A DNA stretch of 64,000 nucleotides from JACVRW01 sp963739095 (GCA_963739095.1 CAVTZF010000028.1:62001-126000), one strand, 5' to 3'. Counted from the first letter of the stretch, positions 53,932 through 63,069 are shown. Translations and numbers: made by a program. Notes: a model not told the origin generated them from the sequence alone.

Positions 53932-54756
53932 CTAGAGCGCCGGGGCCTCCTGGAGGTCGAGGCCGATCCCGAGCTGCTGTCCGGCGCGGGCCATCTGCGG
54001 CGCGAGCCGCGTCACGCCCATCGACCCGGCGTCGATCCCGCCGGTGCCGATCGTGCCCGTGTGCAGGCCGGTCGTGACGATCACGCCGACGGCGCGGCCG
54101 TCCGCCGAGATGATGCCGCTGCCGGAGTCACCGGGCACGACGCCACCCGCCGCGTAGACATGGTCCGGATCCGGCATGCCGAGCGCGAGCGCGCTGCGCG
54201 CCGGCAGCACCGTCCCCACGCCGACACCCTGGCCGAAGTGATGTAGCACGACCGGGGTCGCTCCCCGGTCTGTGTTGACCCCGATCGGTCCGCCGAAGTG
54301 GCACATCTGCGCGTTCGCCGCCACGCCCGGGTCCAGCCGGATCAGGGCGAAGTCCTTCGGGTCCTGCAGGATCGCGTAGGCGAACTCGCCGATGCGGTTG
54401 CCGTCGCCGTCGCGTGCCTCAGGCCCGGAGCCCGGCGCCCAGGTCTGCTCGCCGGCATCGCCGCCAAGCGGGTCGTCGCCCAGGATGCAGTGGCCGGCGG
54501 TGCCGATGTAGCGCGCGCCGTCCGAGCCCTGGAACAGGAAGTTGAACGTGCACTGGCCGTTGTCGGACTCCACCACCGCGCCGGGCCTGACGCCCGGGCA
54601 TTCACCGGTCCCGAGCGGCGCCGCTGCCGGCACCTCGATCAGCTCGCACGGCACACCGCCGAGCGTCCAGTCACCCGGGGCCGCGCTCGCCGGCGCGGCT
54701 CCCACGAGCACGGCCGCCATGACGAGCGCGGACGCGCAGGCGCGTCTCAGGTTCAT
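53932..54756 (-). CDS. secreted trypsin-like serine protease
   Basis: A 274-residue exported protease-fold protein. The signal peptide core ALVMAAVLVGAAPASA ends near residue 26. The catalytic triad is visible: His in GTAGHCIL, Asp in DPKDFALIRLD and Ser in VPGDSGSGII. Two or three Cys pairs are likely disulfides. It is a chymotrypsin-fold (S1-like) enzyme, possibly self-activating; target unknown. The ATG has GGAGG upstream. An upstream in-frame start at 54792 would add unconserved residues. Confidence 0.85.
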   Translation of the reverse strand: MNLRRACASALVMAAVLVGAAPASAAPGDWTLGGVPCELIEVPAAAPLGTGECPGVRPGAVVESDNGQCTFNFLFQGSDGARYIGTAGHCILGDDPLGGDAGEQTWAPGSGPEARDGDGNRIGEFAYAILQDPKDFALIRLDPGVAANAQMCHFGGPIGVNTDRGATPVVLHHFGQGVGVGTVLPARSALALGMPDPDHVYAAGGVVPGDSGSGIISADGRAVGVIVTTGLHTGTIGTGGIDAGSMGVTRLAPQMARAGQQLGIGLDLQEAPAL

Positions 54757-54861
54757 CGTCCCCTGCCTCCTCGATGTCGAACAACCGCTCACCCGTCTCC
54801 CGAACGGGCGGCGCGGCCGATGCTACGGGGCCGGCGACGGACGTGCGCCGGTTCCCTCCGG

Positions 54862-55668
54862 CTAGCGCTTGTCGCGCTGGGCGTCGGCCATCTGGGCCGA
54901 GATGCGGTCGGATCCGAGCCGCCGCTGCAGCTTCGCCGCCGTCCTGGGCGCGACCGATGAGGCGAGCACGCCGGCACGCAGGCTGAGCGGCGCCACGTCG
55001 ATCTCGTCGCGCCCCTCCTCGATCCCGCGCACCACCGCCGCCGCGACCTGCTCCGGCGTGCGCGTGGGCACACCGCGCGGGAGCTTCACGCCCGTCTCGG
55101 CGAACATGCCGACACCCGCGATGAAGCTCGGGAACACCACCGTCACGCCGACGCCCGTCCCGTGCAGGTCCTCGCGCGCGCCCGAGGCGAACCCGCGCAG
55201 GCCGAACTTCGTCGCCGAGTAGATGGATGAGCCACTCGAGGCGACCTTGCCCGACAGCGACGAGACGAAGACGAGGTGACCGCGGCCGCGCTCGACCATG
55301 CCGGGCACGAGCGCGCGCGTGAGCTGGATAGGCGCGCGCAGGTTGACGTCGAGCGCCCGGTCGATCTGCTCGTGGCTGAAGTCGTCGACCGCGCCGCTCG
55401 CCGGCAGGGCCGCGTTCGCGACCAGCACGTCGACGGGGCCCGCGCGCTCCGCCAGGTCGAGCGCCGCGTCGACATCGGCGAGGTCGGCCGCCAGCACCGC
55501 GGCGCGCCCGCCGAGCTCGCTCGCCACCTCCTCGAGCGCGTCCGCCCGGCGGCCGCTGAGCAACACGCGTGCGCCGCGCGCATGCAGCGCACGCGCGATC
55601 GCGCGCCCCAGTCCGCCGGAGGCGCCGGTGAGCAGGGCTGTCGAGCCGGCGAGCTGCAGGGCGCGCAC
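54862..55668 (-). CDS. SDR-family NAD(P)-dependent oxidoreductase
   Basis: A 268-residue short-chain dehydrogenase. The cofactor motif is LTGASGGLGRAIAR near residue 13; NAALP follows near 86. SSLSGKVASSGSSIYSATKFGLRG carries the Ser and the Tyr-x3-Lys active site. A helical C-terminal extension follows. The substrate is unknown. GTG start; the divergent 39-residue gene starts 69 bases away. Confidence 0.87.
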   Translation of the reverse strand: MRALQLAGSTALLTGASGGLGRAIARALHARGARVLLSGRRADALEEVASELGGRAAVLAADLADVDAALDLAERAGPVDVLVANAALPASGAVDDFSHEQIDRALDVNLRAPIQLTRALVPGMVERGRGHLVFVSSLSGKVASSGSSIYSATKFGLRGFASGAREDLHGTGVGVTVVFPSFIAGVGMFAETGVKLPRGVPTRTPEQVAAAVVRGIEEGRDEIDVAPLSLRAGVLASSVAPRTAAKLQRRLGSDRISAQMADAQRDKR

Positions 55669-55736
55669 GCTACCGGAGCGCGAGCGCGCCGGGAGAGCCT
55701 CGACCGCGACCCCCGCGTCCTGCGAAGATTGTCGCC

Positions 55737-55856
55737 GTGACCCTGATCGCGCACGCCGGCCACTGGCTGACCTCGATCGCCTACTTCGTGCCCGTCGTCG
55801 TCTTCCTCGGCTGGCTCGTCGTCACCCAGCTGCGCGACCGCCGCAGCCGCAACTGA
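55737..55856 (+). CDS. 39-residue single-pass membrane protein
   Basis: GTG at 55737 to TGA at 55856, 39 residues. Residues 12-32 are one hydrophobic helix (SIAYFVPVVVFLGWLVVTQL) and the tail is basic (RDRRSRN), giving a clear inside-positive end. AAGATT lies 6 bases before GTG, as at 44180, so it has a leaderless-type start. It is too short for most gene finders. No family known to me; similar short proteins accompany respiratory or stress genes in actinobacteria. Confidence 0.55.
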   Translation: MTLIAHAGHWLTSIAYFVPVVVFLGWLVVTQLRDRRSRN

Positions 55857-55862
55857 GCGCGC

Positions 55863-58190
55863 TCATCTCACCTCGAACGACGCGCTCATGTCCGCCTTCG
55901 AGCTGTTGCCGGCGTACACGTCGATGCGCCCCGGCTCGACGACGAACTCGCCGCTGTTGTCGTAGAAGCCGAAGTCGCTCTTGTCGAGCGTGAACGTCAC
56001 GGTCCGCGTCTCGCCGCGGGCCAGCCTCACGCGCTCGAAGCCGCGCAGGCGGCGCACGGGCTGCGAGATGCTCGCCACCGGGTCGTTGATGTACAGCTGC
56101 ACGACCTCGTCGCCGCGGCGGCCGCCCGTGTTCGACACGTCCACCGACGCCTGGAGGCTGCCATTGCGCCCGACGCTGCTGCGGCTCAGGCGCAGGTTCG
56201 ACACCTCGAACGTCGTGTAGCTGAGGCCGAAGCCGAACTCGAACAGCGGGTCGCACGACGGGATGTCGCGGTAGCGCGAGTTGTACTTCTGGGTCGGGTC
56301 GCAGGGACGGCCCGTCGGCTCGTGGTTGTAGTAGATCGGCACCTGGCCCACGCGGCGGGGGAACGACACCGGCAGCTTGCCGCCGGGGTTGACGTCGCCG
56401 AACAGGACGTCGGCCACCCCGTGGCCCGCCTGGACGCCCGGGAACCACGCCTCGAGGATCGCCGGAGACGTATCGACGATGTTCTCGAGCGCGAGCGGGC
56501 GGCCGTTGAAGAGCACGACCGCGACCGGCTTGCCGGTGGCCGCGACGGCCTCGATCAGCTCCTCCTGCCTGCCCGGCAGGTCGATGTTGCTGCGCGAGGC
56601 GGCCTCGCCGCTCATCTCGCGCGTCTCGCCCACTGCGAGCACCACCTGATCGGCGGCCTGGGCGGTCGCCACCGCCTCGGCGAAGCCCGCGTCGGAGCCG
56701 CAACCCTCGGGGTCGTCGGTCGGAGGCTCGGCGTTCGAGAGCGTGCAGCCCTGGGCGAAGGTCGCGCCGGGGCTCTGCTCGCGGATGCCGGTGAGCAGGC
56801 TGACGACGTCGCTGTCGACGCCGCGGCCCCACCAGGGACCGAGCATGTCGTGCTGGTTGTCGCCGAGCGGGCCGATCACGGCCGTCTTCAGCGAGGGGTC
56901 GAACGGCAGGATGCCGTCGTTCTTCAGCAGGACCGTCGAGCGGCCGACCGCGCGGCGCGCCTGGCGCAGCGCGCCCGGGCGCAGCTGCGCGTCGTCGGCA
57001 CGGTCGGGGTTCACGTACGGGTCGTCGAAGAGCCCGGCGCGGAACTTCACGCGCAGGATCCTGCGCACCGCGTCGTCGATGCGCTCCTGCGAGATGCGGC
57101 CGTCGGCGAGCAGCTCCTCGCCGAAGTCGCGGATGTTCGTGCTCACCATCTCCGAGTCGGTCCCGGCGTTCAGCGCAAGCGCGCCGGCCGCCGGACCGTC
57201 CTCGGCGACCCCGTGTCCGCAGGGTCCCTCGTCCGGGTTGACCGGCGGGCAGGCGCGCAGCTCCGCCACGGCGGTGTAGTCGCTCTCGATGAAGCCGTCG
57301 AAGCCCCACTCGCCCTTCAGGATGTCGTTCTCGATGTAGGGGTTCGCACAGCCCGGCACGCCGCTGATGGCGTTGAACGAGCACATCGACGTGTCGGCGC
57401 CCGCGTCGATCGCGGCCTTGAACGGCGGCAGGTACATGTTGCGCAGCCGCTGCTCCGACATGTCGGTCGTGTTGTAGTCACGCCCGCCCTCGGGCTGGCC
57501 GTAGGCGGCCAGGTGCTTCGGGCTCGTCACGACCTTGCGCTTGTCGCCGTAGTCCGTGCCCTGCGCGGCCTTGACGCGCGCGGCCGCCATCACGGAGTTG
57601 AGGTAGGGATCCTCGCCGGCCGCCTCGGCGATCCGGCCCCAGCGCGCCTCGTGCGAGACGTCGACCATCGGGCTGTAGATCTGCTTCAGACCGACCGCGG
57701 CGGACTCGCGCGCGCCGATGCGGTGATCCGCGGTCACGACGTCCGGGTCGAAGCTGCTGGCCGCGCCGAGCGGGATCGGGAAGATCGTGCGGAAGCCGTG
57801 GATCGTGTCGAAGGCGAAGAGAATCGGGATGCCGAGCCGCGACTCCTCCACGGCGATGTGCTGAAGCTCGTTGATCCGCTGCGGATCAGTCAGGCTGAAG
57901 ACGCCGCCGACGCCGTTGCGGGCGGCCTCGGCGCCCTCATCGCCCTCCTCGTTCGGGTTGTCGGCGACCTGCCCGTCCGAGAGCAGCTGGATCTGCTGCA
58001 GCTTCTCCTCGAGCGTCATCTGCCCGAGCAGGTTGTTCACCTTGCGCTCGATGGAACGGTCCGCGGGCCCACGTGTGGGTTGGAGGGCGGCCTCGTCGCT
58101 CGATTGCGTGGCCGCGACCACTCCTCCGGCGATTGCAGCGCTGAGCGCGACCAGTACAGCCGCGACCGTCGCCTTGAGCGTGAACCTCAT
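55863..58190 (-). CDS. secreted glycoside hydrolase family 3 beta-glucosidase (BglX type)
   Basis: A 775-residue exported GH3 enzyme. Signal peptide core ATVAAVLVALSAAIAGGVVA near residue 8-27. The first barrel has RLGIPILFAFDTIHGF and TSPKHLAAYGQPEGGRDYN. The nucleophile Asp is in GFDGFIESDYTAVAEL. The second domain shows AGHGVADVLFGDVNPGGKLPVSFP, and the C-terminus is a fibronectin III-like domain (LARGETRTVTFTLDKSDFGFYD). It cuts beta-linked glucose from oligosaccharides. GGGAGA precedes ATG. It is divergent to the GH144-like gene. Confidence 0.93.
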   Translation of the reverse strand: MRFTLKATVAAVLVALSAAIAGGVVAATQSSDEAALQPTRGPADRSIERKVNNLLGQMTLEEKLQQIQLLSDGQVADNPNEEGDEGAEAARNGVGGVFSLTDPQRINELQHIAVEESRLGIPILFAFDTIHGFRTIFPIPLGAASSFDPDVVTADHRIGARESAAVGLKQIYSPMVDVSHEARWGRIAEAAGEDPYLNSVMAAARVKAAQGTDYGDKRKVVTSPKHLAAYGQPEGGRDYNTTDMSEQRLRNMYLPPFKAAIDAGADTSMCSFNAISGVPGCANPYIENDILKGEWGFDGFIESDYTAVAELRACPPVNPDEGPCGHGVAEDGPAAGALALNAGTDSEMVSTNIRDFGEELLADGRISQERIDDAVRRILRVKFRAGLFDDPYVNPDRADDAQLRPGALRQARRAVGRSTVLLKNDGILPFDPSLKTAVIGPLGDNQHDMLGPWWGRGVDSDVVSLLTGIREQSPGATFAQGCTLSNAEPPTDDPEGCGSDAGFAEAVATAQAADQVVLAVGETREMSGEAASRSNIDLPGRQEELIEAVAATGKPVAVVLFNGRPLALENIVDTSPAILEAWFPGVQAGHGVADVLFGDVNPGGKLPVSFPRRVGQVPIYYNHEPTGRPCDPTQKYNSRYRDIPSCDPLFEFGFGLSYTTFEVSNLRLSRSSVGRNGSLQASVDVSNTGGRRGDEVVQLYINDPVASISQPVRRLRGFERVRLARGETRTVTFTLDKSDFGFYDNSGEFVVEPGRIDVYAGNSSKADMSASFEVR

Positions 58191-58277
58191 GTCTCTCCCC
58201 CTTCAGCCGACCCGATGCGCCCGCCCTACCCGGGTTCGTGACGGTTGACACACGGCGGACCCGGGCATCACGCCGAC

Positions 58278-60027
58278 ATGCGCCGCGGATGCGTAGCAGC
58301 GCTTGCGATCGTGGTCCTCGCACTCGGGCCGGCGGCGAGCGCCGCGGAGCCCGACCGCGCGACGCTCGAGCGCTACGCGAAGGCGACCTGGGCCTCGTTC
58401 GTCGCGATGACGGACGAGAGCAGCGGACTCCCCACCGACATCCTGAACGCGGACGGCTCGCGCGTGACGCAGACGTCGACGACCAACATCGGCGCCTACA
58501 TGTGGAGCGCCGTCGCCGCCGAGCGGCTCCGCATCATCGGGCACACCGAGCTGGTCCGACGCCTGCGGGTGACCATCTCGACGCTTGAGGACATGGAGCG
58601 CCACGGGCCGAGCGGGCAGTACTTCAACTGGTACGACCACCGCACGGGCGAGAAGCTGACCGTCTGGCCGCCGACCGGCGAACCGCGCACGCCGATCCTG
58701 TCGTCCGTCGACAACGGCTGGCTCGCCACCGGCCTGCAGATCGTGCGCAACGCCGTGCCCGAGCTCGCCGCCCGCGCCGGCGCGCTCTACGACTCGATGG
58801 ACTTCGGGCTCTACTACGTCCCCGAGCGCAATCAGATCCTCTTCCACTACGTCCCCGACGAGGGCACGGGGCCCTGCTGCTACGACACGGTCGTCTCAGA
58901 GAGCCGCATCGCCGACTACATCGGGACCGCGAAGGGGGAACTGCCGGCGAAGACCTACTACGGCCGCTTGCGCACCTTCCCCGACAGCTGCGGCTCCTCG
59001 TTCCAGGAGACCCGCCCATCCGGCTTCACTCGCAGCTACGCGGGCGTCGACGTGTACGAGGGCAGCTATCCGTACGGCTCCACACGGCGTCACCCCGAGC
59101 TGGGGCGGCTCGATGTTCGAGGCCCTGATGCCGGCGCTGTTCGTGCCAGAGGAGAGCTGGGGTCCGGGCTCATGGCGGCAGAACCATCCGCTCACCGTCG
59201 ACGCCCAGATTGACCACGGCCTGAACGCGGCGGGCTACGGCACCTGGGGCTTCTCGCCCTCGAACGTCCCGGAGGGCGGCTACTCCGTCTACGGCGTCGA
59301 CGCGATCGGGATGGACCCGAACGGGAACCCCTCGAACGAGGACCGGACGCTCGTCGACCGCGGCTTCCCGGGCTGCCCGGGCCGGCCCGCCGTCCCCGAC
59401 CCACCCCAGAGCGCGTACACGAACGGCGTCGTCACCCCGCACGCCGCGTTCCTGGCGCTGCGCTACCGGCCGCGCGAGACGATGGCCAACCTCGCGCGCC
59501 TGGAGGCGATCCCCGGCATGTTCGGCAAGTGGGGCTTCGCCGACTCCGTCAACGTCCAGACCCGCGTCGTCTCACCCGCCCACCTGTCGCTCGACCAGGG
59601 CATGATCATGGCCGCGCTCGGCAACGAGCTCGGCCGCGACGTGCTTCGGCGCGCGTTCGCCACGCCCGAGCTGCGCCGCTCGCTGCGCCCGGTGCTCGGC
59701 GTGGAGGAGTTCAACGTCGAGCCGCGGGAATGCACCATCAGCGGCACCCCGGGTGACGACCGCCTCACGGGCACACGTGGCGAGGACGTGATCTGCGGGC
59801 TCGGCGGGGACGACCGGATCGACGCTCGCGAGGCGAGCGACGTGGTCTACGGGGACGAGGGCGACGACCGCCTCAGCGGCGACCTCGGTGCCGACACGCT
59901 CTACGGAGACGACGGCGATGACCGCCTCGACGGCGGCCTCGGCGCAGACGTGCTCGCCGGCGGACCGGGCGACGACCGGCTCGACGGCGGTCCCGGTCAG
60001 GACCACGTCGAGCAGGGCGGCGGCTAG
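58278..60027 (+). pseudogene. secreted GH144/DUF3131-like glucanase with RTX-like C-terminus, one frameshift
   Basis: A protein of about 580 residues in two frames. The first (from ATG 58278) has a signal peptide (CVAALAIVVLALGPAASA) and an alpha/alpha-barrel start: TNIGAYMWSAVAAERL, SSVDNGWLATGLQ. It breaks near 59085 before TPSWGGSMFEALMP. The second has DHGLNAAGYGTWGFSPSN, THAAFLALRYRP-like segments, and GFADSVNVQT, the GH144/glucoamylase-like pattern. From about 59740 GDDRL/GGLGGDDRID/DGGLGADVL repeats form an RTX-like tail. The break fits one indel. It may cleave beta-1,2-glucan. Confidence 0.75.
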
Positions 60028-60809
60028 ATCGACAGCTCCGCCGGCTCGCCGATCGGCAGCCAGCGAACGCTCGCCCGGATCTCCTCGGGCGCGCTTGCGA
60101 GCTCGCGCTCGATCTCCTCGTGCCCCTGGCGGAAGTGGCTCCAGCCCTCGTAGTGGATCGGGACGATCGTTCGCGGCCGGATCAGTCCGCACAGCTCAAT
60201 CGCCTCGTTCGCAGTCAAGGTGTAGCGCAGCGGGCCCGTGACCCCGAACTGGACGCTCCCGAGGTGCAGGATCGCGGTGTCGACCTCGAGCCGCTGCGCC
60301 ACCTCGCGCACCCCGTCGTAGAGGACGGTGTCGCCCGAGATCCATAGGACGCCGTGCTGCTGCCCCTCCCAGCGCAACGCGAATCCGATCACGTCGCCAT
60401 AGATCGGGTGGAGGAGCCGCGGCCCGTGCTGGCAGGGCGTGGCGGTGATGTCGATCGACGGCCGCCCCTCCGCCTCGAGCCGCGTCGTCGCCCAGTCCTC
60501 GAGCCCGCGCGCGCCGCCCCCGAGCCGGCGTGCGCCCGCGGCGGTCGTGATCACGACGCCGGCGTCGGGCAACAGCGCGCGCCCGGCCTCGTCGAGGTTG
60601 TCCTCGTGCTGATCGTGGCTCAGGAGCACTGCGTCGAGCGGCGGCAGCTGGTCAGCGGGCAGCGCCGGGCCTGTGAGCTTGCGCGACGACGACCCCCAGC
60701 CGAACGAATAGCGCCGGCCGGGGGGATCGAATGTCGGGTCGGTCAGGATCCGCCAGTCCCCGATCTCGAGGAGGACGGTCGGGCCACCGATGTGCGTGAC
60801 GCGGACTAT
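60024..60809 (-). CDS. metallo-beta-lactamase-fold hydrolase without a canonical start
   Basis: About 261 residues. VLLSHDQHEDNLDEAG carries the metal His/Asp cluster and WISGDTVLYDG the bridging Asp; IVPIHYEGW has a C-terminal His. The conserved N-terminus (VRVTHIGGPTVLLEIGD, LTDPTFDPPGRR) is in frame upstream to 60806, but no ATG, GTG or TTG precedes it. The codon there is ATA (60809-60807), overlapping the upstream stop as ATAG, the place where ATGA would be expected. Otherwise translation would begin at the internal GTG 60629, losing the first strands. It follows the alpha/beta hydrolase gene. Confidence 0.7.
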   Translation of the reverse strand: MVRVTHIGGPTVLLEIGDWRILTDPTFDPPGRRYSFGWGSSSRKLTGPALPADQLPPLDAVLLSHDQHEDNLDEAGRALLPDAGVVITTAAGARRLGGGARGLEDWATTRLEAEGRPSIDITATPCQHGPRLLHPIYGDVIGFALRWEGQQHGVLWISGDTVLYDGVREVAQRLEVDTAILHLGSVQFGVTGPLRYTLTANEAIELCGLIRPRTIVPIHYEGWSHFRQGHEEIERELASAPEEIRASVRWLPIGEPAELSI

Positions 60810-61579
60810 GGCTGCGGCGCGGGCGTGACCGCGTGTTCGAGCGCCCAGTCGAGGACGAAGTCCGCGATCTCCTCCCAGCCCTCCTGCGCGGGAAGCAGGT
60901 GCGCGTAACCCTCGTACAGCTTGACCTCGGTGATCGTGTTCGACTTGTAGTGCTTCGCGTTCGACGCCTGCACCTTCGGCGGCATGAGGTGATCCTCGCT
61001 GCCCGACACGAACAGCAGCGGCGGCCGGTTGTCGTTCTTGTAGTCGACCCAGATCTCCTGGTGGCCGGGCTTCACGTTCGCGAGCACGCTGTCAAAGAAG
61101 ATGCCTCCTGACGCGGGGATGTGGTAGCGCTCGAACAGGCGGCGCGACTCCTCCTCGCTGAAGGTGTTCGTGAACGCGTACTGCCACTGCTCGAACGTGA
61201 ACCCGACGGCGCGGTGGCGGTTGGCCGGGTTCTTCAGCACCGGAAATGTTGACTTGATCTGCGAGAAGGGGGCCACCGGCACGCCCTCCGTCGGCGCGGA
61301 GTTCATCGCGACGCCCGCCACGCCGTTGCCGCGGTCGAGCAGGATCTGCGTGAAGGCCCCTCCCGCCGAGTGGCCGATGATGATGGGCGGCCCGTCGAGC
61401 TTCGCGATCTCGGCCTCGAGGTGCTCGATGATCTCGGGGACAGTGACCTCCACGATCGGCGTCGGGTCGGCGTTGAGCGCCTCGACCTCGACCTCGAAGC
61501 CGGGATAGGCCGGCGCGATCACGGTGTGGCCGCGCGCTTCGTAGTGGGCCTTCCAGTTCTCCCAGCTGCGCGGGGTCAC
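60806..61579 (-). CDS. alpha/beta hydrolase
   Basis: A 257-residue hydrolase from GTG 61579. The nucleophile elbow is GHSAGGAFT, the Asp is in SGSEDHLM, and the His in YEGYAHLLP. The conserved opening SDTPIVLVHGFWVTP lies in frame just upstream (61580-61615), but no normal start codon precedes it before TGA at 61625; ATG-like sequence there has apparently lost two bases. The true start is thus probably near 61615. Substrate unknown. Operon with the MBL gene; HxlR regulator divergent. Confidence 0.72.
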   Translation of the reverse strand: MTPRSWENWKAHYEARGHTVIAPAYPGFEVEVEALNADPTPIVEVTVPEIIEHLEAEIAKLDGPPIIIGHSAGGAFTQILLDRGNGVAGVAMNSAPTEGVPVAPFSQIKSTFPVLKNPANRHRAVGFTFEQWQYAFTNTFSEEESRRLFERYHIPASGGIFFDSVLANVKPGHQEIWVDYKNDNRPPLLFVSGSEDHLMPPKVQASNAKHYKSNTITEVKLYEGYAHLLPAQEGWEEIADFVLDWALEHAVTPAPQP

Positions 61580-61678
61580 CCAGAAGCCGTGAACGAGGAC
61601 GATGGGCGTGTCGGATGGGCTAGCTCAATTCGTCTCCGATGGTTTGATTTGCGAGCCGAGGCGAGGAAACTAGTTCCG

Positions 61679-62144
61679 GTGAGTTCGGAAGTCAAACCGA
61701 CCAAGAGGGTCTGCTCAGTGGCCGATGCGCTGGCGGTCGTTGGGCGACCGCTACTCGCTGCTCATCGTCCGCGAGATCGGCTACGGCTACCGCCGCTTCA
61801 GCGAGCTGGCGGGCTACACGGGCGCCCCGCGCGACGTCCTCACCTCGCGCCTGCGCCGTCTCGAGGAGATCGGCCTGATCGAGCGCCGCCTCTACTCGGA
61901 GCGCCCCGTGCGCCACGAGTACCACCTCACGGCGGCGGGCCAGGAGCTGCGCCCGATCGTGCTGGCGCTGAAGGAGTGGGGCGACCGCCGTTGCGAGCCC
62001 GGCCAGGAGCCGGTCGTCTTCGCCCACACCTGCGGCGCCGAATTCCACCCGCTGACGGTCTGCGCCGCGTGCCGCGAGCCCGTCCGGCCGGGCGAGCTCA
62101 GGGTCATCGGCGGCACCCACCCCGTCGAGGGCGAGCCCTGGTAG
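61679..62144 (+). pseudogene. HxlR-family transcriptional regulator, one-base frameshift
   Basis: A winged-helix repressor of about 155 residues. The start GTG 61679 reads SSEVKPTKRVCSVADALAVVG and the frame breaks at the GGG run at 61740-61743. One base less would join it to DRYSLLIVREIGYGYRRF and the helix-turn-helix, ending FHPLTVCAACREPVRPGEL. The C-terminal Cys-x2-Cys may bind metal or sense thiols. The gene diverges from the hydrolase pair, its likely target; GGTTTGA (61651) and TCAAACC (61692) form a weak inverted repeat. Confidence 0.7.
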
Positions 62145-62269
62145 CCGCAGCACCGGCCGGACCGGGGGCGCTCGCGCTCCGGCGGCTGCGCCGCGACCGC
62201 TGGGCCCTCGCCTGGGGCGGCCTGTTCCTGCTGCTGCTCGTGGCCTGCCGGTCGGGGCTCAGGGCCTGA
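62145..62269 (+). pseudogene. remnant of OppC-type ABC transporter permease N-terminus
   Basis: About 42 residues reading APAGPGALALRRLRRDRW followed by ALAWGGLFLLLLVAC, a basic stretch and first membrane helix as in OppC/DppC permeases, then a stop. No start codon is present and no downstream permease segments exist; the next gene begins inside. Its end overlaps the 3' end of the GH16-like gene. It is probably a deletion remnant; chance similarity cannot be excluded. Confidence 0.35.
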
Positions 62270-63035
62270 GCGGCTCGCTGCGGACGCTGTCGATGACGAA
62301 CTCGGGCACGTGCCCCTCGGGCGCCGAGTCCGCCCGGTCCGGGAAGTCGAAGACGGCCACCATCGCCTGGATCGGGTAATCGGGCGCCTGGCCCACGGTC
62401 TTGACGTGGCGGCCGTCGATCAGGAAGTCGACTCGGCCGGGTCGCCAGTCGGCGGTGTAGGTGTGGAACTCGCTCACGTCGAGCTCCTGGCGTGGGGCGT
62501 CCCACTCCTCGCTCAGCGCGGGGTCGCGGAACGGGTGGATGCCCATGCCGACCGCCGCCGTCCTGGTGCCCTTCTCCTCCGCGAGCGCGTCCCCGAAGAC
62601 CTCGAAGATGCAGATCTCGCCGCAGCGCTCGGGCTCGTCCTCGACACCGACCATCCACACCGACGCCATCGAACGCGGGCTCAGCTCCATGCGCGCACGG
62701 ATCTCGAGCAGCCCGTAGTGCGGGGTCCAGCCCCACTGCGCCGGCTGGTGCTCGCGGACTACGAGGCCCTCGCGAAACGGCTGCTGACCCCTGGTACTGC
62801 CGACCTCGCCCGAGAAGATGCCGGACTGGATGCCCGAGACCCGCAGCGGCGGGTCGTCGTGGACGCCCTCGCACCAGAGGCCCTGCTCGGGCGGGATCGT
62901 GAGGCGCAGCGCGGAGTCGGCGACGGCGTAGGTCGCCGCGCTCGCCGCGCGCGAGCTCCACATCGGCAGGTAGTGCGGGATCCAGACCTCGGTGTCGAGT
63001 CCTGCACCGTCGAAGTCGTCGATGAAGCTGTCCAC
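62259..63035 (-). CDS. GH16-like concanavalin-fold protein
   Basis: About 258 residues from GTG 63035 (AAGGAT box 6 bases upstream); a longer reading from 63080 adds a Cys-rich stretch and would overlap the divergent gene. SGIFSGEVGST, VWMVGVEDEPE and the sequence GEICIFEVFGD place it in the GH16-like jelly-roll group. The usual catalytic ExDxxE reads EICIFE, so Asp is Cys while both Glu remain. It has no signal peptide. Beta-glucan binding is likely; activity is unsure. Confidence 0.75.
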   Translation of the reverse strand: MDSFIDDFDGAGLDTEVWIPHYLPMWSSRAASAATYAVADSALRLTIPPEQGLWCEGVHDDPPLRVSGIQSGIFSGEVGSTRGQQPFREGLVVREHQPAQWGWTPHYGLLEIRARMELSPRSMASVWMVGVEDEPERCGEICIFEVFGDALAEEKGTRTAAVGMGIHPFRDPALSEEWDAPRQELDVSEFHTYTADWRPGRVDFLIDGRHVKTVGQAPDYPIQAMVAVFDFPDRADSAPEGHVPEFVIDSVRSEPLRP

Positions 63036-63069
63036 GTCGCGATCCTTGCAGGCGGTGCAGAATGAACGA

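Noticed and set aside
56322..58241. Plus-strand frame (639 codons) opposite GH3
   Set aside because: Mirror of the GH3 gene; Arg/Val/His/Asp-rich low-information sequence.
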